A stretch of DNA of 29,480 nt from an uncultured Oscillospiraceae bacterium (lineage in GTDB: Bacteria > Bacillota > Clostridia > Oscillospirales > Oscillospiraceae), in contig CAKTEZ010000017.1 in NCBI GenBank assembly GCA_934553255.1, positions 1 to 29,480 on the forward strand. Reading direction: 5' to 3'. Each line of letters opens with the position of its first letter. The stretch's first letter is position 1. The notes under the pieces are model-generated. The model worked only from the letters and a program-made list of their open reading frames with translations, ran no database searches and had not been told where the DNA came from. Made by a program: the position numbers and the translations under genes. This document shows, piece by piece, positions 23,889 through 29,480 of the stretch.

Positions 23889-23970
23889 GTTGATCTTCTC
23901 CTTATTTCTGCCGCCGGACGGCCAACAGGAACCGTTCCCTGCCGCGCGGCGGGTATATTGACGAGTGTAT

Positions 23971-23999
23971 ATTTTACGATGTTTTCCGCCGCTTGTCAA
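23971..23999 (-). promoter_or_regulatory. proS promoter
   Basis: On the minus strand a consensus TTGACA (complement of 23994-23999), 17 bases, then TAAAAT (complement of 23971-23976). It overlaps the end of murJ, whose TAA stop (23974-23976) is part of the -10 box. Confidence 0.8.
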
Positions 24000-25536
24000 G
24001 CCTTGCGCGCAGCGCGGCAAGCCCCTCCGTAAGTTCCGGACAGCGCGCCGCGAGCAGCACCGCAAGGTAGACCGCCGCCGCGCAGACAGACGCGAGCAGA
24101 AAACGCGCGAGCAGCGACGCCGCGGTCGGCGTTTCCACCGTGACCGCACCGCGCACGGCGAGCGCCGCGCACAGCGCCGCAGCGCCGCCCAGCGCCGTCC
24201 GCCAGAGCGTTGGGAGCAGCAGCGCAAAGCGGAAGCGCGGAAGATACCGCTTCGTCGAGCGGTCGAGCAGCGCGATGGTCAGCAGCACGCTCAGGCTGGT
24301 CGCCAGCGCGATGCCGAAAATGCCGACGAGCGGAGCGAGCGCGATGCTCAGCGCTGCGTTGAGCGCCACCGCGGCGACATTTGCCAGCATGGGGCGGCGC
24401 GTGTCCTGATAGGCAAGGTGGAGGCGAATATACATCTCGCGCATGGCGACGAGCGGGAAGCCCACGGCAAAGCCGGTGAGCGCGCGGGCGGTCTGCTCCA
24501 CCGCCGCCGCGTCAAACGCGCCGCGCAGGTACACGATGCTTACGAGGTCATAAGCAAAAACGCCCGTGAGCAGCGCGATGGGGGCAAGGAACAGCACCAG
24601 TCCGCCGACGCTTTGGCGGAATGTGCGGAGAAGGCTCGCCGTGTCGTCCTTCGCCACATACTCCGAATAGCGCGAGAGCAGGATCAGGCTCAGCGTGGCG
24701 GTGATGGTGGAGGTGACGAACTGCTCGAGCGTGTAGGCGTACTGATAGTTGGACGCGATGCCCTCGCCGAGATAGGAGCAGAGCGCCTTGTCCACGATGC
24801 TGTTGAGCTGTAAAAAAATGTTGCTCAGCAGCAGCGGAACGGACAACCGGACGAGACAGCGGATGTTTTCATCGTGAAGGTCCAGCGCGGGACGGAACGC
24901 GAAGACGCCGCGGTTGCAGCGGCGCAGCAGCAGCGTCTGCAGGACATTGCCCGCAAGGTACGCCCACAGCAGCACGCGGATGCCGAAGCGTGGGGCGAGC
25001 AGCAGCACGCAGGCGATGGCGACGGGGTTGTAGACCAGTCCGTAGAGCTTGCCGGGGATAAAGCGCTCGTTCGCATTGAGGACCGAGGCGTAGATGGATT
25101 GAAACGCCGTGAACACAAAGGCCACGGAGAAGAAGCGGAGATACCGCACCAGCTGCTCCGCCTCCGCGCCGGTGTAGGCGGGCGCAAGCAGATGCGCCGC
25201 CTGCGGCGCAAACAGGTTGATGAGCAGAATGCACGCCGCGCCCATGAGCAGGAAGAGCGAGAGCATCTGCGAGGCGACGGCGTTCGCCGCGCCGCGGGAC
25301 TCGCGCACGGCGATCTCGATGTAGCGCGCGATGAGCGCTGTGGTCAGCGCCGAGAGCAGCGCGCCGGAGAGGTTGAGCATGAAGTCGCTCGAAACGAAAT
25401 AGAGGTCGGTCTCCACGCCTGCGCCGAACGCGCCCGCGATGACCATCTGCCGCACGAAGCCAAGCAGCTTGGATGCAAGCATCACGACGATGACCAGGCT
25501 TGCGGACGCGAGGATCGAGCGTTTCTTTTCCGCCAT
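23974..25536 (-). CDS. murJ: Lipid II flippase MurJ (MviN)
   Basis: A 520-residue polytopic protein of the MOP exporter superfamily with about 14 hydrophobic helices. The N-terminus SASLVIVVMLASKLLGFVRQMVIAGAFGAG is the MurJ/MviN signature (LGFxR), and later PxxLxN-type and basic residues lie inside the helices. MurJ moves the peptidoglycan precursor lipid II across the membrane. ATG 25536 (MAEKKRS) is chosen: AAAGGGGG stands upstream, while the frame further upstream crosses the promoter. It is transcribed alone, ending over the proS promoter. Clostridia often carry several MurJ/SpoVB paralogues, so an export role for another polysaccharide cannot be excluded. Confidence 0.92.
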   Translation of the reverse strand: MAEKKRSILASASLVIVVMLASKLLGFVRQMVIAGAFGAGVETDLYFVSSDFMLNLSGALLSALTTALIARYIEIAVRESRGAANAVASQMLSLFLLMGAACILLINLFAPQAAHLLAPAYTGAEAEQLVRYLRFFSVAFVFTAFQSIYASVLNANERFIPGKLYGLVYNPVAIACVLLLAPRFGIRVLLWAYLAGNVLQTLLLRRCNRGVFAFRPALDLHDENIRCLVRLSVPLLLSNIFLQLNSIVDKALCSYLGEGIASNYQYAYTLEQFVTSTITATLSLILLSRYSEYVAKDDTASLLRTFRQSVGGLVLFLAPIALLTGVFAYDLVSIVYLRGAFDAAAVEQTARALTGFAVGFPLVAMREMYIRLHLAYQDTRRPMLANVAAVALNAALSIALAPLVGIFGIALATSLSVLLTIALLDRSTKRYLPRFRFALLLPTLWRTALGGAAALCAALAVRGAVTVETPTAASLLARFLLASVCAAAVYLAVLLAARCPELTEGLAALRARLDKRRKTS

Positions 25537-25595
25537 ACGGCAGTCCCCCTTTCTTTTTTTGCCGCGCGGCAGCCCGCGCAGGCTCATAGAAAAAT

Positions 25596-25624
25596 AGTGT
25601 ACCACCTTTTCCACCGCAGGACAA
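25596..25624 (-). promoter_or_regulatory. murJ promoter
   Basis: On the minus strand TTGTCC (complement of 25619-25624), 17 bases, TACACT (complement of 25596-25601). The -35 is imperfect; the -10 is good. Confidence 0.6.
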
Positions 25625-25661
25625 GGAAAAACTTTCCGTAACGGGGGAGCAAAGAACAGCC

Positions 25662-25693
25662 AAAAAAATCGCGCCCGCCGAAGCGGACGCGAT
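25662..25693 (-). terminator. Terminator of the modE-like to small-ORF operon
   Basis: An 11-bp stem (25668-25678 with 25683-25693, one G-U pair on the minus strand) closes on TTCG, followed by a run of T (complement of 25662-25668). It begins four bases beyond the small gene's stop. Confidence 0.85.
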
Positions 25694-25696
25694 CTT

Positions 25697-25870
25697 TTAC
25701 CGTCTTGCCAGCCGCCGGAGCGCGGCGAGCGCAGCCAGTAACGCACAGATGTAGCGCAGCAGGCTGCGAAGGTCATAGCGCAGGGCGGCAAAGCCCGTCA
25801 GTCCGCCCGCGCGGACGCCGACCAGCAGGGTCTTGTCCTGTTTGGGCGATCTTGCCAAATAAACTGCCAT
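25697..25870 (-). CDS. Small protein of unknown function (57 residues)
   Basis: ATG at 25870 with GGAG a few bases upstream; stop at 25697-25699, right before a terminator. The product, MAVYLARSPKQDKTLLVGVR... ending ...ALRRLARR, has a polar N-terminal half and a Leu/Ala-rich, Arg-flanked C-terminal half (about 37-57). That half could form a short membrane-associated or amphipathic helix. I recognise no family. It starts 14 bases after the metallophosphoesterase stop, which argues for a real operon member and not chance. Codon use matches its neighbours. Confidence 0.65.
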   Translation of the reverse strand: MAVYLARSPKQDKTLLVGVRAGGLTGFAALRYDLRSLLRYICALLAALAALRRLARR

Positions 25871-25884
25871 CTTTCGGCTCCTCT

Positions 25885-26976
25885 CTACAAGTCGCGCTCG
25901 TCGAGCGCGGCAAGGCCGAAGCGCGCGGCGCGCTCGATCACGGCGCGCGCTTCCTCTCCCGCCTGTTCATATTGTGCGCGAAGCTCGCGCAAAAATGCGC
26001 CGCGCAGCGAATCCTCCTCCGCGCGCGCCCACACATCCTCGCCGATGCGGGTCTTGTCCCGCAGCTCCAGCGAAAAGAACTCCGGTCCGAAGCGTTCTGT
26101 CAACGCGCGCAGGTCCACGCCGCGCTCGTCCGTTTCGCCGGTCAGGATCACGCGGTACAGGTCGCGCGCCGTATCCGCCGGCAGCGCCTCGCGCAGCGCC
26201 GCCTCCGGCGCTTTTCCGGTCACCGCAACGCGCAGGATCTCATAGCGGCGGCGGGCAAACGGCACAAATTCAAGCGCGGCGCCGCCGCGCTCCACCGTTC
26301 CCGTCAGGAAACCGCGCTCGCCCAGCTCGTCGAAGCCATGTCCCTCGATGCAGCCGGAGTAGGCGTAGGCCGTGCCGCCCGCCCTGCACACACCGCCGTA
26401 TTCATGCGTATGGCCAAGGGCAAGATAATCAAGGCCGCTCGCCGCAATCTCCTCGCGCGTGACCGAATCATAGCGCGCCTCCGCCGCGTTCAGGTCGGCA
26501 TGCAGCACGCCCAACCGCACCAGTCCGTCCTCCGGCGCATGGAAGCCCGCGAGCAGGCTCGTCTCCTGCGCGGGCGCGGTGAACGCCGCGCCGTACACGG
26601 CGCAGCCCAGCTCCGGCAGTTCCACGCGCTCGATCTCCCGCGTTTTGAATATATGCACGTTTTCCGGCCACGGAAGCACCGCATAGAGCGAACGCGCCGA
26701 ATAAAAATCGTGGTTGCCCGGCGCGATGAATACACGCGCACTCATGCTGCCGAGCGCTTCGAGCAGCTGTTCGCCCGTTTCGCGGTAGGTCGTCTCGCCG
26801 TCGAACAGGTCTCCGGCGAGCAGCACCACATCGATCCCGTTTTGGTTGATGTAATTTGCGAGCCGCTCCGCGGCGGCACGGCTCTCGCGGCGGCGCAGCT
26901 TCGCCTGTTCGGCGCTGAGCGCGCCGAACGCGCTGTCGAGGTGAAAGTCCGCCGCGTGAACGATCCGGACGGGCAT
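25885..26976 (-). CDS. Metallophosphoesterase, SbcD/YhaO-like DNA exonuclease
   Basis: A 363-residue protein. The calcineurin-type phosphoesterase core (about 1-230) has every expected motif: ADFHLDS (D10, H12), GDLFDG, GNHDFY, VLHADL and GHTHEYG. These are the Mre11/SbcD metal ligands. The C-terminal ~120 residues resemble the cap/helical region of YhaO. Relatives act on DNA ends with an SMC-like ATPase (SbcC or YhaN), but no such partner is encoded in this window. ATG 26976 (MPVRIVHAADFHL) is preferred since GGGGAG precedes it; a longer frame begins inside the upstream gene. It follows the ybaK-like gene by 16 bases. Confidence 0.85.
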   Translation of the reverse strand: MPVRIVHAADFHLDSAFGALSAEQAKLRRRESRAAAERLANYINQNGIDVVLLAGDLFDGETTYRETGEQLLEALGSMSARVFIAPGNHDFYSARSLYAVLPWPENVHIFKTREIERVELPELGCAVYGAAFTAPAQETSLLAGFHAPEDGLVRLGVLHADLNAAEARYDSVTREEIAASGLDYLALGHTHEYGGVCRAGGTAYAYSGCIEGHGFDELGERGFLTGTVERGGAALEFVPFARRRYEILRVAVTGKAPEAALREALPADTARDLYRVILTGETDERGVDLRALTERFGPEFFSLELRDKTRIGEDVWARAEEDSLRGAFLRELRAQYEQAGEEARAVIERAARFGLAALDERDL

Positions 26977-26992
26977 CGCACTCTCCCCTTTC

Positions 26993-27469
26993 TCAGCCCT
27001 CTCTGGGCTTGCAGACATCGACCCAGCCGGAGAAGTTGGAGGAGTATTTCTCCAGCTCCGCGCAGGTCATTTCAATGGCGCTGTTGCTGCTGCCCGCGGC
27101 GGGAAACACCGTCTCAAAGCGTTGGAGCGACATGTCAAGATAGGTCCTGATGTTCTCCGGCAGGGCAAACGAGCAGACGCCGCCCGGCGCGTGGCCGGTA
27201 AAGGCGCAGGCCTCGTCGAAGGTCAGCATTTTGGCCTTCTGATGGAACTGCGCTTTGTATTTCGCGTTGTCGATCCTCCGGTCGCCCGCGACCACGACGA
27301 TGATCGGCTCCTCGCCGAGCTTGAAGCTCATGGATTTGGCGATGCGCGCGCCCTCGACGCCGACGGCGACCGCCGCCAGATCGACGGTGGCGCTGGACAC
27401 ATCAAACTCGCGGATGCGGTCCGCGATACCGAATTGATCGAAATACGCTCTGACTTTTTCGATGGACAT
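26993..27469 (-). CDS. YbaK/ProX-type aminoacyl-tRNA deacylase
   Basis: A 158-residue single-domain protein of the YbaK/EbsC/ProXp superfamily. The key Lys (K45 in ARIAKSMSFK), the DNAKYKAQFHQKAKMLT segment and GGVCSFAL match the INS-like fold that hydrolyses mischarged Cys- or Ala-tRNA(Pro) and related species. The exact specificity (Cys, Ala or other) cannot be read off. The ATG at 27469 (MSIEKVRAYF) has AAGGAA upstream. It lies in the ModE-led operon, 17 bases after ymdB. Its natural client is the ProRS at 22449, which lacks an internal editing domain. Confidence 0.88.
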   Translation of the reverse strand: MSIEKVRAYFDQFGIADRIREFDVSSATVDLAAVAVGVEGARIAKSMSFKLGEEPIIVVVAGDRRIDNAKYKAQFHQKAKMLTFDEACAFTGHAPGGVCSFALPENIRTYLDMSLQRFETVFPAAGSSNSAIEMTCAELEKYSSNFSGWVDVCKPREG

Positions 27470-27486
27470 ATCGTTTCCTTCTTTCT

Positions 27487-28263
27487 CTATCGCACATCGA
27501 CGCGCTCCACGCCGACGCAAAGTCCGGTCTCGCTGTCGAGCGAAAAAACGGCCCCCTGCAGCTTACAGGGTCCCTCCGGCGCGCGGTAGCGCCCCGGCAG
27601 TCCGCCCAGAAAGGTCTCGACGGACTGGCTCGGCTCGATGCCCAGCACGCTTACCGCCGCGCCGGTCATACCGAGGTCGGTGAGGTAGCCCGTTCCCTTG
27701 GGGAAAACCTCCTCGTCCGCCGTGGGGACATGGGTATGCGTTCCCCAGAGGGCGCTCACGCGCCCGTCAAGATAGTACGCCAGCGCAAGCTTTTCGCTCG
27801 TCGCCTCGGCATGGAAATCGACGAGGGTAAAGGTCGGCCTCTCCGCCGCCTTGAGCAGCCCGTCCGCCATGAGGAACGGGTTCGAGGCATGAAAGCTCAG
27901 GTCGCAGCGCCCGATGAGGTTCATCACGGCAATGCGCGCCGCGCCGCAGTCATACACCGCATAGCCGCGCCCTGGTACGCGGCTGCCGAGATTCGCGGGG
28001 CGCAGAATGTAAGGGCAGTCGTCCAGATAATCCCGGATCTGCAGCTTGCCGAAGGTGTGGTTGCCGAGCGTGATCACGTCCGCGCCTGCGGCGAAAATAT
28101 CGTCCGCATCGTTCGGCGTCAGGCCGACCATCGCGGCATTTTCCCCGTTGACGACCGTAAAATGTATGCTTTTGCGTTTTTTCAGGCTCCGCAGGTGGCG
28201 GCTGAGGTGCTTTACGCCGCACTCGCCCACCACGTCGCCGACCGCAAGAATGTTGTAGATCAT
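27487..28263 (-). CDS. ymdB: YmdB-family metallophosphoesterase
   Basis: A 258-residue protein of the TIGR00282/YmdB family. The metal-site motifs are VGDVVGE (D10), NGENAA, GNHTFG, VDFHAEATSEK and WGTHTHVPTAD. In Bacillus YmdB is a phosphodiesterase (active on 2',3'-cyclic nucleotides and cAMP) needed for biofilm and nanotube decisions. It is usually next to rny (RNase Y); here it overlaps by 4 bases the end of a ModE-like regulator gene (ATGA at 28260-28263), with AAGGAG inside that gene as its ribosome site. Length is normal. Confidence 0.92.
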   Translation of the reverse strand: MIYNILAVGDVVGECGVKHLSRHLRSLKKRKSIHFTVVNGENAAMVGLTPNDADDIFAAGADVITLGNHTFGKLQIRDYLDDCPYILRPANLGSRVPGRGYAVYDCGAARIAVMNLIGRCDLSFHASNPFLMADGLLKAAERPTFTLVDFHAEATSEKLALAYYLDGRVSALWGTHTHVPTADEEVFPKGTGYLTDLGMTGAAVSVLGIEPSQSVETFLGGLPGRYRAPEGPCKLQGAVFSLDSETGLCVGVERVDVR

Positions 28264-28631
28264 TCCGTTTTCTCCTTTGTCAGCGCGTCGTAAAAGCCGA
28301 AAGTCTCCGCAAACAGCGCCTCGCCGTAGGCATTGAGCTTCGCACAGTAGTCCTCATAGGCCGCGAGCATCTGTTCACCCTCCGGCGTGAGCGTCGCGCC
28401 GCCGCCGTTCCGCCCGCCGGTCGAGGAGGAGAGCAGCTTGAAGCCCAAGGCCTCCTGCGCTGTGCGCAGCACCGTCCACGCCTTGGAATAGGCCATGTTC
28501 ATCGACAGCGCCGCCGCGCGCAGAGAACGCTGCTCGCGTACGCGGCGCAGCAGCTCCGCCACCCCGGGGCCGAAGCACTTTTCATCGGTAAAAATTCGCA
28601 CGGTCAGCTTGGCGTGCAGGTCCCTTTCCAT
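28260..28631 (-). CDS. ModE-type winged-helix transcription regulator (DNA-binding domain only)
   Basis: A 123-residue protein matching the N-terminal LysR-like HTH of ModE: VRIFTDEKCFGPGVAELLRRV, SLRAAALSMNMAYSKAWTVLR (helix-turn-helix) and STGGRNGGGATLTPEG (wing). The molybdate-binding TOBE domains of full ModE are absent, so whether it senses molybdate directly is open. The ATG at 28631 has GGAG eight bases upstream; a longer frame would run through the promoter. First gene of a tight operon of five. A dyad at its own promoter suggests autoregulation. Confidence 0.88.
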   Translation of the reverse strand: MERDLHAKLTVRIFTDEKCFGPGVAELLRRVREQRSLRAAALSMNMAYSKAWTVLRTAQEALGFKLLSSSTGGRNGGGATLTPEGEQMLAAYEDYCAKLNAYGEALFAETFGFYDALTKEKTE

Positions 28632-28654
28632 TCCATACTCTCCGTTCCCTGTTT

Positions 28655-28697
28655 CGTTATCTTCCCCAATGATAACGGTTTTTTTCGCCTTTGTCAA
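28655..28697 (-). promoter_or_regulatory. Promoter of the ModE-led operon with overlapping dyad operator
   Basis: On the minus strand TTGACA (complement of 28692-28697), 17 bases, TATCAT (complement of 28669-28674). A perfect inverted repeat CGTTATC (28655-28661), 9 bases, GATAACG (28671-28677) covers the -10 and start site. The half-site CGTTAT resembles the outer part of the E. coli ModE site, as I remember it. Binding would block transcription, giving negative autoregulation of all five genes. Confidence 0.72.
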
Positions 28698-28750
28698 CGC
28701 GGAAAACGGCGGAGAGACGGCCGCTCACGACCCTCGCTCCGCCATTTTTC

Positions 28751-29245
28751 TTACCGAAAGGTGTTGTAACGTGCGTTTTCGCCGTCGAGCAGAAAGCCGT
28801 CGGTGTCATGGACGCGGGCGTTCTCCAGCATGAGCCGGTAGCGCACTTCGTCGGAAAGGCCCCGCGCCGACGCGGACGCGCGGCCCGCAGGCGTTCCGGT
28901 GGGATTGTTGTAGCTGCCGTGGAGCGTGGCGTTCGCGGTCGCGTTCTTATTGCCCGCGGTCTTGTCCGCGCTCGTGTTGCCATAGCCGTTGCCATAGCGC
29001 ACGACAGAATCGTTTTCCCGTCCGGTGTAGCGCGTGCCGGTGGCAGGGTCCGTCTTAAGCTCGCCGCTGACATTGGAGCCGCTGTCGGTCTCGCCGGTCA
29101 TGCCGCTCGTGGTCCCGTTCTCCGCGCCGTTGACGCCGCCGTTCGCCGTATTACCGGCCGTGCCGCTGTTTTTATTGCCGCCGCAGGCGGTGAGCGAAGC
29201 GAGCAGCAGCGCCGTGACCGCGAGAACTGCAAAATTTTGCTTCAT
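28751..29245 (-). CDS. Low-complexity lipoprotein of unknown function
   Basis: A 164-residue protein with signal MKQNFAVLAVTALLLASLTAC (lipid-modified Cys21). Residues about 22-125 are a Gly/Asn/Thr/Ser-rich, low-complexity stretch that probably forms a flexible stalk. The last ~35 residues are ordinary sequence (LSDEVRYRLMLENARVHDTDGFLLDG...YNTFR) and may be the functional tip. I recognise no family. ATG 29245 has GGGGAG upstream. It is divergent from nothing and has no clear operon partner; the 3' flank leads to the ModE operon promoter without an obvious terminator. Confidence 0.8.
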   Translation of the reverse strand: MKQNFAVLAVTALLLASLTACGGNKNSGTAGNTANGGVNGAENGTTSGMTGETDSGSNVSGELKTDPATGTRYTGRENDSVVRYGNGYGNTSADKTAGNKNATANATLHGSYNNPTGTPAGRASASARGLSDEVRYRLMLENARVHDTDGFLLDGENARYNTFR

Positions 29246-29272
29246 CGTTTTTCTCCCCTTGTCTTTTTCCGT

Positions 29273-29301
29273 GCAATACCCAACCGTAGTATTTCCGGCA
29301 A
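29273..29301 (-). promoter_or_regulatory. Possible promoter of the lipoprotein gene
   Basis: On the minus strand TTGCCG (complement of 29296-29301), 17 bases, TATTGC (complement of 29273-29278). Both boxes are imperfect. Confidence 0.4.
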
Positions 29302-29364
29302 AAGCAAAATGCGGCGCGGCAAAATCTGCAAATACGCCTCACATACGACCGTGAAAAGCGCAAA

Positions 29365-29396
29365 AAAGGAAGGCGCGAAGCTTCGCGCCTTCCTTT
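29365..29396 (-). terminator. Terminator after the etfA-like gene
   Basis: A perfect palindrome, AAAGGAAGGCGCGAAG (29365-29380) with its complement 29381-29396, with T on the minus-strand 3' side (complement of 29362-29367). It lies 14 bases beyond the stop codon. Confidence 0.85.
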
Positions 29397-29409
29397 GGAA
29401 AAATTTTCC

Positions 29410-29480
29410 TTACTTCGCGGCCTTGGCAGCCTTGAACGCCTCGATGAGCATCGGGGTGACCTTGAACAGGTCGCCGCAGA
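29410..29480 (-). CDS. Electron transfer flavoprotein alpha-subunit-like, C-terminal end (partial)
   Basis: Only the last 22 codons are in the window: CGDLFKVTPMLIEAFKAAKAAK and TAA at 29410-29412. The GDLFKVxPxL pattern is what EtfA proteins end with, after the FAD-binding domain. In butyrate-forming anaerobes EtfAB works with butyryl-CoA dehydrogenase and ferredoxin. The identification rests on a short stretch, so it is tentative. Confidence 0.6.
   Translation of the reverse strand, partial: CGDLFKVTPMLIEAFKAAKAAK

Noticed and set aside
23889..23970. T-box or other riboswitch upstream of proS
   Set aside because: The leader is under 100 bases and lacks the T-box consensus GGGTGG-ACCGCG; only a short GGAACGGTTCC palindrome is seen.
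28632..28697. Longer N-terminus for the ModE-like protein (start at 28697)
   Set aside because: It would place the -10, the dyad and the ribosome site inside the coding region; ATG 28631 has a proper ribosome site and gives the normal ModE start.
1..29480. CRISPR arrays, rRNA genes, complete insertion sequences
   Set aside because: Looked for on both strands; no regularly spaced short repeats, rRNA-like stretches or intact transposases were seen.

Overview
The window looks like a chromosome segment from a GC-rich, spore-former-type Clostridium relative, most likely a gut member of the Oscillospirales/Oscillospiraceae. The evidence is Firmicutes-style promoters (TTGACA-17-TATAAT variants) and strong AGGAGG ribosome sites, a ClpC with UVR motif, a DacF-like carboxypeptidase, a GerMN lipoprotein, YmdB, an archaeal/eukaryotic-type ProRS, a bacterial serpin, and the tail of an Etf-alpha-like gene. 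Genus-level placement is inference.

Layout. (1) Bases 1-4850 are a patchwork with signs of horizontal transfer: decayed coding remnants, the first part of a Tn916-type integrase joined out of frame to a Fic protein, a feoA-feoB-Cys-rich ferrous iron uptake operon, and a second, diverged copy (about 92% identical over about 216 bp) of the Fic gene's 3' end. This patchwork stops next to the terminator and 3' end of a tRNA-Thr(CGU) gene, a classical integration position. (2) Bases 4931-5508 contain no gene but hold a tight cluster of five DnaA-box-like 9-mers downstream of tsaD. (3) Bases 5509-11000: polA-rimI-tsaD on the minus strand, and a divergent MFS transporter. (4) Bases 11055-14449: a minus-strand operon comEA-like / response regulator / histidine kinase / GerMN lipoprotein, recalling the actinobacterial MtrA-MtrB-LpqB arrangement. 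(5) Bases 14567-17189: dacF-like D,D-carboxypeptidase and an archaeal-type phosphoglycerate mutase, convergent with clpC. (6) Bases 19918-20854: a tiny 2[4Fe-4S] ferredoxin and a TrmN6-type methyltransferase. (7) Bases 20895-25536, minus: serpin lipoprotein, proS, murJ. (8) Bases 25697-28631, minus: a tightly packed five-gene operon led by a ModE-type regulator (modE-like, ymdB, ybaK-like, SbcD/YhaO-like nuclease, a 57-residue unknown protein), with an inverted-repeat operator candidate on its promoter. (9) A low-complexity lipoprotein and the end of an etfA-like gene close the window.

Functional links. ProRS of this type lacks the bacterial insertion (editing) domain, and a free-standing YbaK-type deacylase is encoded nearby. 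DacF, MurJ and the two-component operon all concern the cell envelope. TsaD (tRNA t6A) and TrmN6 (tRNA A37) are tRNA modification enzymes. No CRISPR array, rRNA or intact mobile element was seen. The items I would look at first are the DnaA-box cluster beside tsaD, the feo operon bracketed by two Fic 3' ends, the RR-HK-GerMN operon, and the ModE-led operon with its dyad operator.
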